Shown: positions 8,348 to 15,689 of the stretch, piece after piece
Position numbering within the stretch: position 1 is the stretch's first letter
Layout: each line of letters opens with the position of its first letter
From: Intestinibacillus sp964580155
Lineage (GTDB): Bacteria; Bacillota; Clostridia; Oscillospirales; Butyricicoccaceae
Length of the DNA stretch: 42,428 nt
NCBI GenBank assembly: GCA_964580155.1
Contig: CAZOJP010000013.1
Coordinates: forward strand, 1 to 42,428
Direction of reading: 5' to 3'
Notes under the pieces: model-generated
Databases searched by the model: none
What the model was told of the DNA's origin: nothing
Seen by the model: the letters and a program-made list of their open reading frames with translations, nothing else
Translations under genes and position numbers: made by a program

Positions 8348-9846
8348 TGGACAAGGGACTGATTGCCGTACACGCCACCGACGATGCGGCGGTCGCGCTT
8401 GCGGCGCTTGCAAAAGGCGAGCAGTACACCGTCGCCGGACAAACGGTGACGCTGGTCGAGGACATTCCCTTTGGGCACAAGGTCGCGCTGCGCGCGATTG
8501 CCGCGGGCGAAAACGTCATCAAATACGGAAACCCGATCGGCCGCGCCACGCAGGATGTTCCGCGCGGCGGACACATCCACACCCACAATCTGGCGACCAA
8601 TCTGGCAGGCCACGTCGAATATCGCTACCAGCCTGCGCCCGACCTTGCCGCGCGTCTGGCGGATAAGGCCGCGCACGCCACCTTTGAGGGCTATCCCCGC
8701 AAGCACGGCCGCGCCGGTGTGCGCAACGAGCTGTGGATTGTGCCCACGGTGGGCTGCGTCAACGGAACCGCCACCCGTCTGGCCGATCTGGCGCGCGAAA
8801 AATTCGCCGGCCGCTTTGACGACATCCGCGCCTACACCCACAACATGGGCTGCTCCCAGCTGGGACGCGACCAGGAGACCACGATGGAGCTGCTCGCCGG
8901 CCTCATCCGCAACCCCAACGCGGGCGGTGTGCTCGTGCTGTCGCTCGGCTGTGAAAACAACAATTTGGACGTATTTCGCCCCTATTTGGGCGAGATTGAC
9001 CCGGATCGTGTCAAGTTTCTCGTCACGCAGGAGGCAGAGGACGAATACGAGGCAGGCATGGCCCTGCTCGGCGAGCTGGATGCCAACGCGGGCGGCCTTG
9101 TGCGCCAGACCGTACCCGCAAGCGAGCTTGTCGTCGGCTTCAAATGCGGCGGCTCGGATGCCTTTTCCGGCCTGACCGCAAATCCGCTCTGCGGCAGGCT
9201 GTGCGATCGGCTTGTGGCGGAGGGCGGCTCGGGCATTTTGACCGAGGTGCCCGAAATGTTCGGCGCGGAAACCCTGCTCATGGAGCGGTGCGTGAATGCC
9301 CAAACCTTTGACAAAACGGTCGCGCTCATCAACGACTACAAGGATTACTTCACCCGCCACGGGCAGGTGATTTACGAAAACCCCTCCCCGGGAAATAAGG
9401 CAGGCGGCATTTCCACGCTGGAGGAAAAGTCGCTCGGCTGCGTGCAAAAGGGGGGAACTGCCCCCGTGGTCGGCGTGCTCGGATACGGCGACTATATCGC
9501 GGAAAATGGCTTAAATCTGCTGACAGGCTCGGGAAATGACCAGGTTTCGTGCACCAATCTCGTGTGCTCGGGCGCGGTGATCCTGTGCTTTACCACCGGC
9601 CGCGGCAATCCCTTCGGCGCGCCCGTGCCCACGGTCAAAATCTCCTCCAACTCCGATCTCGCCGCGCGCAAACCGCACTGGATCGACTTTAACGCGGGTC
9701 AGCTGCTCGACGGTGTTTCGTGGGAGGAGGCCGCGGAGCGCTTCTTCCGCTACATACTGGACGTGGCCTCCGGCCGTGCCCTCACCCGCAACGAACAGAA
9801 CGAATACAGGGAAATTTCCGTCTTCCGCGACGGTGTGATCCTGTAA
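8347..9846 (+). CDS. uxaA: Altronate dehydratase
   Basis: Catalyses loss of water from D-altronate to give 2-keto-3-deoxy-D-gluconate, the entry to the Entner-Doudoroff-type lower pathway. The 499-residue form is the usual fused enzyme. It has an N-terminal SAF domain (about residues 1-95, with IPFGHKVALRAI and a histidine-rich GGHIHTHNL end) and a large C-terminal dehydratase domain with YPRKHGRAGVRNE, VGCVNGTA, LSLGCENNN, GFKCGGSDAFSG and GNPFGAPVPTVKISSN. The conserved cysteines expected for iron binding are present in these blocks. It is coupled to uxaB and followed by a bidirectional terminator. KDG kinase and aldolase are not in this window. Confidence 0.95.
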   Translation: MDKGLIAVHATDDAAVALAALAKGEQYTVAGQTVTLVEDIPFGHKVALRAIAAGENVIKYGNPIGRATQDVPRGGHIHTHNLATNLAGHVEYRYQPAPDLAARLADKAAHATFEGYPRKHGRAGVRNELWIVPTVGCVNGTATRLADLAREKFAGRFDDIRAYTHNMGCSQLGRDQETTMELLAGLIRNPNAGGVLVLSLGCENNNLDVFRPYLGEIDPDRVKFLVTQEAEDEYEAGMALLGELDANAGGLVRQTVPASELVVGFKCGGSDAFSGLTANPLCGRLCDRLVAEGGSGILTEVPEMFGAETLLMERCVNAQTFDKTVALINDYKDYFTRHGQVIYENPSPGNKAGGISTLEEKSLGCVQKGGTAPVVGVLGYGDYIAENGLNLLTGSGNDQVSCTNLVCSGAVILCFTTGRGNPFGAPVPTVKISSNSDLAARKPHWIDFNAGQLLDGVSWEEAAERFFRYILDVASGRALTRNEQNEYREISVFRDGVIL

Positions 9847-9884
9847 GCCGCGGTTAGCGGCGCATCCTCGGACAACTTACGCAT

Positions 9885-9926
9885 AAAAACCCCCGGGAAA
9901 CCATCGTTTCCCGGGGATTTTGTGCT
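9885..9926. terminator. Bidirectional terminator between uxaA and the DUF4914 gene
   Basis: An 11-bp GC-rich stem (9891-9901 with 9906-9916), a 4-nt loop, flanking A-run on the left and T-rich stretch on the right. The two flanking genes converge on it. Confidence 0.88.
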
Positions 9927-9928
9927 TT

Positions 9929-11803
9929 TTACAGATCGGTCGGGGTGATCGCCTCGTAATCCTCGAGGGTGCCGCCGTTTTTGAAGCATGCAATGATCTG
10001 CTGGCCCAGCGGATCAAGCTCGGGCGTGTCGAACTTTACCAGCTCCTTGGCGAAGAAATCGCTCAGGATTTTGGCGCCTGCGTCATAGCCGTCGGTGCCG
10101 AGCAGGTCCTGCGTTTCGCAGCGCAGATACTTGGAGCGGATGCGCTGACCGTCGATGGTCAGATCCTTCATCGCGTAGCCGAGCAGCGGGCAGCGTGCCG
10201 GCTCAAGGTGGGTGCGGCGGATCTTCGCGCCGCCGCGGCGGGCAAGATACTCGCGCGAAATCCACTCCGCCATAAAGCCGACCTTGTACACGCCGATGTG
10301 CTGGTTTGGAATCAGCACATAACGGGTGTTCGGGCTCTTGACGATTTGGTTTAGCAGCAGATTCGCCTGCTCCACGCGCTTGCCCGTCGCAAACGGCCAG
10401 TAGGAGCCGACGCCCTCGCTCTTGAGCTCGCCGCCGCCCACGATGGACGGGTTGTTAAAGCCGCGCGGCGCAACCAAACGCCACAGCCATGCAAGCGCGG
10501 GGGGAATAATATGCATCATGCCCATGATGCCGTAGTTCGGGTTGTCACGGGTGGAGGGGGGCATGCGCACGCCAAACGAGCGCACATCGACCTCAACCGG
10601 CTCCTTGACGATGTTCGGCACATCCCAGCGCGGCACAATCGCGCGCGGGTTCGGGCAGGGCTTGCCGGTGGAATCGAGCGTATGCTCCCAAATGAGCAGC
10701 GTCGCGCCCGCGTGGCCTTCCATGTTGAAGAAGCACAGCGGCTCCTTGGGCTCGGTGCAGATGCGCTCATACACCGGATCGCTGCCGTAGTGCGTCACGC
10801 CGTCCATGCGCAGGAACCAGCCGTCCTCGCCGTCGACCAGCACGAGCTTGCCGCTCTGGTTCTGGATTTCGGGGTAGCAGGTCGCCATATCGTCGCATAC
10901 CGGCTCGATTTTGCAGGTGGTGCCCAGGCTCAGCACGGTCTGCTCGCCCGTGACCGTGTGGGTGGAGAGCAGGATGCGCCCATCCTGCGTGCGCGAGATG
11001 TCCTGCAGCATTTCGCTCTTGCCGCCGCCGGACGCGCCCTCGTGCATGATGACGATTTCGTTCTCGTAGGGGGTGATGATGCGGCCGGCAGAGGCGTGCG
11101 CCGTCACCCAGCCCTCGTGCTCGCCGATGTCGAGCAGCACCGAATACACACCCTTTTTCGCGGACGGTCCCGGATAGAGGTTATAGGAAAAGACCTCGTG
11201 GCAATCGTCCAAACGGTTGTGAATGACCGCCTGACGGCCGTCAAAATGCGTGTGACGGAACGGGGGCGCGACATAGACAATGGCGCGGGGCTTGTAGCCC
11301 TCGCTTTCGCGCGCATCGACAAAGCCCTGCAAATGCGCGAGCGCAAACGCGAAGAACGCCGCCTGCTTGGGGCACACGAGCATGGAGCCGTAGCCGTAAA
11401 TGTTGCCGCCGGAATTGAAGGGCATCAGGATGAGCTCCTGCGTTTTAAACCACTCCATGGTTTCCTGCCGCAGCTTGTCGAACTTGTAGCCGTACACGTC
11501 TTCAAAACGCGGCTTATCCGTGGGCTGATCGTCCGCGATACGCATGCAATCGGGATCGCGGCGGCGCATATAATCCTCCGTATAGTTGACCGAAGCGCCG
11601 TTTTTGCAGCGGACGACGTCGGCTTCCTTGACCATGCCCTTGCCGGGCACGTCAAAGAGCACGTCATAGGTATCCGCCTTGTCCGGCCCGAACACCATGT
11701 CGTACAGCTCGGCCTTGCTCGTCGGCACCGAAACGCCCTTGCAATGCTCGATCACATCGGTCAGTTCCTCGGTGAACGTGAACTTTTGTAATAACTGGTC
11801 CAT
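9929..11803 (-). CDS. DUF4914 family protein, PEP carboxykinase-like P-loop enzyme
   Basis: A 624-residue cytosolic protein. It resembles ATP-dependent PEP carboxykinase in fold-level features but not in exact motifs. The P-loop region reads EGASGGGKSEMLQD where PckA has GLSGTGKTTL, and the protein is about 90 residues longer than PckA. An N-terminal block with VRCKNGASVNYTEDYMRRRDP, followed by DKPRFEDVYGYKFDKLRQET, is characteristic as recalled of the DUF4914 family found mainly in Clostridia. The ATG at 11803 is chosen over an upstream GTG at 11830 because AGGAGG is 8 bases before it. It is monocistronic, with a good promoter and a roughly 115-base leader. Activity is unknown; nucleotide-dependent phosphoryl or carboxyl transfer on an organic acid is only an inference. 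Confidence 0.8.
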   Translation of the reverse strand: MDQLLQKFTFTEELTDVIEHCKGVSVPTSKAELYDMVFGPDKADTYDVLFDVPGKGMVKEADVVRCKNGASVNYTEDYMRRRDPDCMRIADDQPTDKPRFEDVYGYKFDKLRQETMEWFKTQELILMPFNSGGNIYGYGSMLVCPKQAAFFAFALAHLQGFVDARESEGYKPRAIVYVAPPFRHTHFDGRQAVIHNRLDDCHEVFSYNLYPGPSAKKGVYSVLLDIGEHEGWVTAHASAGRIITPYENEIVIMHEGASGGGKSEMLQDISRTQDGRILLSTHTVTGEQTVLSLGTTCKIEPVCDDMATCYPEIQNQSGKLVLVDGEDGWFLRMDGVTHYGSDPVYERICTEPKEPLCFFNMEGHAGATLLIWEHTLDSTGKPCPNPRAIVPRWDVPNIVKEPVEVDVRSFGVRMPPSTRDNPNYGIMGMMHIIPPALAWLWRLVAPRGFNNPSIVGGGELKSEGVGSYWPFATGKRVEQANLLLNQIVKSPNTRYVLIPNQHIGVYKVGFMAEWISREYLARRGGAKIRRTHLEPARCPLLGYAMKDLTIDGQRIRSKYLRCETQDLLGTDGYDAGAKILSDFFAKELVKFDTPELDPLGQQIIACFKNGGTLEDYEAITPTDL

Positions 11804-11926
11804 CCTGATAACCTCCTGTGAGCCGATCACGCGGTACGCCGCGGCGCACTATCGAAATCCGGCTGAAAAATCAAAAGTGACGAAAAAATCTCTTATCTAA
11901 GCTTTTTCCAACACTTCGCTTTCTAT

Positions 11927-11956
11927 ACTATACTACCAAATCCCCCGCGCCGTCAA
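11927..11956 (-). promoter_or_regulatory. Promoter of the DUF4914 gene
   Basis: On the minus strand TTGACG (11951-11956), an 18-bp spacer and TATAGT (11927-11932). The region is much more AT-rich than the genes around it. Confidence 0.7.
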
Positions 11957-11973
11957 TAGTTTTTTGCGTTTTT

Positions 11974-11999
11974 TGCAAGATTGATTTTCTCATCTTGCA
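11974..11999. repeat. Inverted repeat at the end of the phage-like cassette
   Basis: Eight-base arms TGCAAGAT (11974-11981) and ATCTTGCA (11992-11999). On the cassette strand the stem is followed by A-rich, not T-rich, sequence, so it is not a standard terminator. It may be a processing site or, less likely, a trace of an element boundary. Confidence 0.4.
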
Positions 12000-12018
12000 T
12001 ATCTTGGCGCGCTCTTGC

Positions 12019-12915
12019 TCACTTGCTGGTCTGATATGCCGTCTTTATTTGGCTCAGGCGCAGGGTCGCCGCGCTGTAACGCTCGTCCGCGGTGCCCGTG
12101 CCCGCCGGCACGCCGAGCGTCGCCGCGTCCGCCGGCAGCACATAGCCGTAGGTGCGCCAGCGCGTCATGGCATTTTCAAAGGCGGTCTGCTGCGCGGCGC
12201 TTGTGCTCTGCGCCTGCTGCTGCGCAAGCGACGACATATACTTTTGGTAATCAAGCGTCGGTGTGCTGCCGAGATATCCGGTGACCGCCGCGCTCGACAG
12301 CGCATGGCTGCGGTCGGCGGACTGCTGCTGCAACGCATAGCTGCGGTCCGCGTTATATTGCGACAGCGCGATGGACGCGAGCTGCTGCGCCGCGCTTGCC
12401 GCCGCGGTCGCGTTCTGCGTGCGCAGCGCAGTGTCCGTTGTCATCGCCGCATCCTCCGCCGCGGCGAGCGCGGTCAGCTTGGCGGCGGACAAGCCGTTTA
12501 GGTCGCTTTTGAGCGCGTTATCCGCCGCAATCCGCGTGCTTTCGGCATATCCGCTCGTGGGTGCGGCGTACATATTGCCCGCATTCAGCCCGAGCGCAGC
12601 GAGCTTTTCCTCGTTGCCGCGCGCGGTCAGACGCGCGATGATCTGCGCCTGCGTGACGTTTTCGGTGTGCTGCTGCTCGATCGCGCTGCGCTGGGCGGCG
12701 AGCCGCCGCGCATTTTCCTGCCGCGCGGCTTCAAATGCAGCAAGCCGCTGCTGCTCCGCCGCATTGTACAGGCTGCCGATGTTGAGGGTGCTGCCTGTCG
12801 CCGCGCTTCCGCCACCGCCACCGCCGCCGCCCGTGCCGCCCATATCGTTCCTGCCGATGGTCGCGCCGCCCGCCGAGCTTGAATACGGTCTGTAATCACC
12901 GCTCCACTGCGACAC
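12019..12915 (-). CDS. Gly/Ala-rich phage-cassette protein, candidate internal or tail-associated protein; 5' end uncertain
   Basis: Last gene of the leftward virion cassette. From the only conventional in-frame start (GTG, 12915) it encodes 298 residues: a poly-Gly stretch (about residues 26-36), then long Ala/Gln-rich helical, coiled-coil-like segments with repeated AxQQ and ADRSYAL patterns. No ribosome site precedes that GTG. The same frame stays open upstream to 13083, and codons 13065-12916 encode plausible protein (YYVKDKDYSEAIANETD, then SERQNKIDAEGLSG, a pattern I associate with Firmicute phage proteins). AAAGGAG lies six bases before ATC-ATC at 13065, so the real gene probably began there with an ATG now changed. 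Function is not known; position suggests an ejected or tail-linked protein. Confidence 0.72.
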   Translation of the reverse strand: MSQWSGDYRPYSSSAGGATIGRNDMGGTGGGGGGGGSAATGSTLNIGSLYNAAEQQRLAAFEAARQENARRLAAQRSAIEQQHTENVTQAQIIARLTARGNEEKLAALGLNAGNMYAAPTSGYAESTRIAADNALKSDLNGLSAAKLTALAAAEDAAMTTDTALRTQNATAAASAAQQLASIALSQYNADRSYALQQQSADRSHALSSAAVTGYLGSTPTLDYQKYMSSLAQQQAQSTSAAQQTAFENAMTRWRTYGYVLPADAATLGVPAGTGTADERYSAATLRLSQIKTAYQTSK

Positions 12916-13043
12916 CGCGTCGTTGCCTGCAACCTTGCCCGAAAGCCCCTCCGCGTCGATTTTATTTTGCCGCTCACTGAGCAGCGACGCGCGCTTTGAC
13001 GCGTCCGTCTCGTTCGCGATCGCCTCGGAATAGTCCTTGTCCT

Positions 13044-13280
13044 TTACATAATAGCCTGCGATGATGCCCCTCTCCTTTCTTCCTCAAGCGCGCACAGCCG
13101 GTGTGAATTGGACTTTGCGCGCTCTTCAATCTTATAAATGCGCTCCAGCGCGCTGCCGAAGCGCTCCACCTGCTGCTCCAGCCGGCCGATGCGGTAATTC
13201 ACGAGCTTGCTCGCCTGCACAAGCCCGATAATTTGAATGACCGCGGAGGCGGCGACCGCCGCCCAACCTTCAGCGCCCAT
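13044..13280 (-). CDS. XhlA-like small membrane-anchored coiled-coil protein
   Basis: A 78-residue protein with one N-terminal hydrophobic helix (GWAAVAASAVIQIIGLVQA) followed by a charged coiled coil (YRIGRLEQQVERFGSAL, KIEERAKSNSHRLCALEEE). This layout matches small phage proteins grouped with haemolysin XhlA, which assist holin-mediated lysis or sit near tail genes. ATG at 13280 is used here; an in-frame TTG at 13286 is also possible. The start overlaps the 50-residue gene before it, and the end overlaps the open frame of the Gly/Ala-rich gene. No endolysin is nearby, so a lysis role is unproven; it could instead anchor particles or be a leftover. Confidence 0.72.
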   Translation of the reverse strand: MGAEGWAAVAASAVIQIIGLVQASKLVNYRIGRLEQQVERFGSALERIYKIEERAKSNSHRLCALEEERRGASSQAIM

Positions 13281-13422
13281 CCGCAATCACCCGTGAGCCG
13301 ATATAGCCGCCGATTGCGCCGACCGCCGCCGCGCACAGACTCTCCATGCGCAGAAACACCCCACAGATGCAAATGACCCCGAGCGCCGCAAGCGCCACCG
13401 TGTCGTTATCCACAAATCTCAC
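13270..13422 (-). CDS. Small hydrophobic protein, 50 residues, in the phage cassette
   Basis: A short gene that is easily missed. GTG at 13422 is preceded by GGGAGG eight bases upstream, and the frame runs 50 codons to TGA at 13270. The product is mostly hydrophobic (VALAALGVICICGVFL, then CAAAVGAIGGYIGSRV), consistent with two short membrane helices. It lies 20 bases after the large neck-protein gene and overlaps the XhlA-like gene by 11 bases, so the small membrane genes look translationally linked. A holin-like function is possible from size and topology, but no family is recognised. Confidence 0.68.
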   Translation of the reverse strand: MRFVDNDTVALAALGVICICGVFLRMESLCAAAVGAIGGYIGSRVIADGR

Positions 13423-13442
13423 GTATTTTTCCTCCCTTCGTT

Positions 13443-15260
13443 TTATTTGACGTCCACGCCGCGCGTATAGCGCAGCACGAGCGCCAGCAGCCCGAACGGC
13501 TCGTCCGCGCGGTCATTCCCCACGCGAAGCTGCACACTCGTGCACCGGCGCAGCGTGCGCCGCAGACGAATCGGCGATGCACCCGGCACACAGCGGAACG
13601 ACAAACGGGAAAAATCAAACGTTTCAAACGAAAACAGGTCGAGATTGCGCGTTTCCTCCGCGACCGGATTGCCGTCCGCAAAATAGCGCACGCGCGCGCC
13701 CGACCGCGAATACGGCATGAGCACGGGGAAAAACGCGCGCACGTTTTTGTAGCCGCTCCAGTCGCCCAGATTGAGCACGGGCGTGCACCAATAGGCATCA
13801 ATCGCCGCGCCGTCGTCCAGATAAGCGTGCTCCTCCTGCGCGCGGCACAGCCTGCACACGCGCCCGTCCGCTGTGCCGAAATAAAGCGCGCCGCCGCTCT
13901 CGGCAAAGCATTGCGCCGGAAAGTTGTCCCAATAATACCAGGCAGGCGCGCCGTCCTCGTCCGCAATGCGCCCGTCCGCCACATAGCAGTGCGTGCCGAC
14001 CGCCAGATAATATTTGTCCTCAAAAACGGTCGCGCACGCGTGCGCCAGCGCGCTTTCCGCGGTCAGCCGCGGATCGATCGCGCGCGAGGCCGCGCGGATG
14101 GCGCGCTGCTCGGCAACCGCCGTGCCGTACACCCCCATCACACCGCGCGCGGACACGAAAAGCGGCGTATCCCCCAGCGATGCAAACGCGCGCCGCGCAA
14201 GCGCACCTGCGCCGAGCGCGCCCTGCTTGAGCGGATAGAGCGCGTTGCCGTCCTCCGCCATCAGATAGGTGCGCAAATACTGCGTCGCCTCCTGCGCGCC
14301 GCCCTCCTTGACGACAATCTGGCTCTCATACTGCTTGACATAGCCCACAATCGCGGACGCGTCCGAGCCGATGCGTGTGTAGCCCGTATCGGGGAAATAG
14401 GTCGGATCGTACAGTCCGGACTGCCAGTCGCACGCGCGCTCATCCGGATTGCCGGACAGGAACACGCGTGTGTCGTTCTTGCCGCCATACAGCCCGGCAA
14501 CGCGGCACTTGTTAATTTTATCCAAATATCCGCTCACCGTTTTGGCGAAGGTGATTGTCACATTCGCCGTGCCGTTGCCGTTCGGCGGAGCGGAAGCCAG
14601 CGTGACCACACCGGTTGCGCGGTCGACCGCGGACACCGTGACCGCCTTGCCGTCCACGCTTGCCGTGACCGCCGCATCGTCCAGATTCTTGACATCGAGG
14701 AAGAACTGCGTCGCGGAGCCATTGCCGACAAAGGTGTTGATGCGGCGCGGCGTGAGCAGATTGACCGCCTCAAATGCCCGGCCGCCCCCTGTCGGCGGCG
14801 CGCTGATCGTCGTTGTCGGCACAAACGCGGTTTCCGCGACCGCGGCCGCCTTCCACGCGCCCGCTTCCCTCGTGATGACGCGATAGGTTGCGCCGTCCAG
14901 CACATAGAGCGCGCCGCCCATGACAAACGCCGCGGAAAAGTCGCGCGCCGCGCCCGTGACGAGCGCGGTGACCGCGCCGTCCGTCCCCAGCACACCGAGC
15001 GTATCGCCATAGTGGCACAGCAGCGCGCCGTCGCCCTCCGGCAGCGCAAACAGCCCGTAAATCGGCGTGTCCAGCGCGCAGATCCGCTTGTAGCCCGGCC
15101 GCTTGACGAGAAAATGGGTCTGCTCCGCGACCAGATTCTTCATATCCGGGCTGCGCGTCAGCCCGAGCTTGCTCGGGTGCGTGCCGAGGTCGATGCCGCC
15201 AAAGCGCTCCGCGCGCATTTCACGCACGGTCTCGGTGCGCGCAAACGCATACGCGCGCAT
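13443..15260 (-). CDS. Large phage neck / DNA-stabilisation (tail hub) protein, podovirus-like
   Basis: A 605-residue protein with no signal peptide or membrane helix. The N-terminus has the pattern of short-tailed-phage stabilisation or nozzle proteins: FGGIDLGTHPSKLGLTRSPDMKNLVAE followed at about residue 50 by LVKRPGYKRI (key: SPDMKN, then RPGY). The body is rich in beta strands with repeated short aromatic turns (ALYVLDGATYRVITREA, YYLAVGTHCYVADGRIAD, ALYFGTADGRVCRL), suggesting a beta-propeller-like fold. Proteins of this shape close the portal channel in P22-like or T7-like particles. ATG at 15260 overlaps the stop of the adaptor gene (TGATG) and has GGAGG upstream. No tail-tube or tape-measure gene follows, which supports a short-tailed particle. 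Confidence 0.7.
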   Translation of the reverse strand: MRAYAFARTETVREMRAERFGGIDLGTHPSKLGLTRSPDMKNLVAEQTHFLVKRPGYKRICALDTPIYGLFALPEGDGALLCHYGDTLGVLGTDGAVTALVTGAARDFSAAFVMGGALYVLDGATYRVITREAGAWKAAAVAETAFVPTTTISAPPTGGGRAFEAVNLLTPRRINTFVGNGSATQFFLDVKNLDDAAVTASVDGKAVTVSAVDRATGVVTLASAPPNGNGTANVTITFAKTVSGYLDKINKCRVAGLYGGKNDTRVFLSGNPDERACDWQSGLYDPTYFPDTGYTRIGSDASAIVGYVKQYESQIVVKEGGAQEATQYLRTYLMAEDGNALYPLKQGALGAGALARRAFASLGDTPLFVSARGVMGVYGTAVAEQRAIRAASRAIDPRLTAESALAHACATVFEDKYYLAVGTHCYVADGRIADEDGAPAWYYWDNFPAQCFAESGGALYFGTADGRVCRLCRAQEEHAYLDDGAAIDAYWCTPVLNLGDWSGYKNVRAFFPVLMPYSRSGARVRYFADGNPVAEETRNLDLFSFETFDFSRLSFRCVPGASPIRLRRTLRRCTSVQLRVGNDRADEPFGLLALVLRYTRGVDVK

Positions 15261-15628
15261 CAGTCCATCTCCTCCATCGGCACGAGCGATGCCGGGCAGT
15301 ATCGCTGCAGCCGGTCGGCGAACTCCGCTGCGCACCAGTTGAATTTGAGCTTGTCGTCGTCGCACACGAGCAGCGCCGCCAGCCCATAGGGAAAGCACTC
15401 ACGCGCGAGCGCTTCGGGCGCGGGCAGCGCATCCGGCAGCGCGGACAGGCGCGGCGGCGCGGCAATCTCCGGTCCGCCCGCCGCGGTGCTGAGCGCGGAC
15501 AGCTCGCGGCGGCAGTTTGCGAGCACCTGATTGAGATGAAAGAGCGCGAATTTGTCATAGTAGCCCGCGCTGTCGGTCGTTTCCCCGAGCAGCGCGAGCG
15601 CCGCTTCGTAGCATTCCTTACCTGTCAT
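15260..15628 (-). CDS. Phage head-tail adaptor-like protein
   Basis: A 122-residue, largely helical protein (MTGKECYEAALALLGE, YYDKFALFHLNQVLANCRREL, CFPYGLAALLVCDDDKLKFNWC). Size, helical content and position, directly after the major capsid gene and before the neck protein, fit the adaptor proteins that sit under the portal (gp6-like in siphoviruses, gp4/gp11-like in podoviruses). The ATG at 15628 has AGGAGG-type sequence nine bases upstream; a longer in-frame extension to 15763 has arginine-rich, non-protein-like composition and is rejected. The stop overlaps the next start by one base. Assignment is by position and general features, so moderate. Confidence 0.65.
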   Translation of the reverse strand: MTGKECYEAALALLGETTDSAGYYDKFALFHLNQVLANCRRELSALSTAAGGPEIAAPPRLSALPDALPAPEALARECFPYGLAALLVCDDDKLKFNWCAAEFADRLQRYCPASLVPMEEMD

Positions 15629-15689
15629 GGCAGTTCCTCCTTTCGCGCGCCGCGCCTGTGGCAGCGCGGCGCGCACGGTGCTGCGGCGG

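Noticed and set aside
9929..11803. Canonical PEP carboxykinase (pckA).
   Set aside because: Length and the phosphate-loop and N-terminal motifs do not match PckA; DUF4914 fits better.
11974..11999. Terminator of the phage cassette.
   Set aside because: The inverted repeat is followed by A-rich rather than T-rich sequence on the cassette strand.
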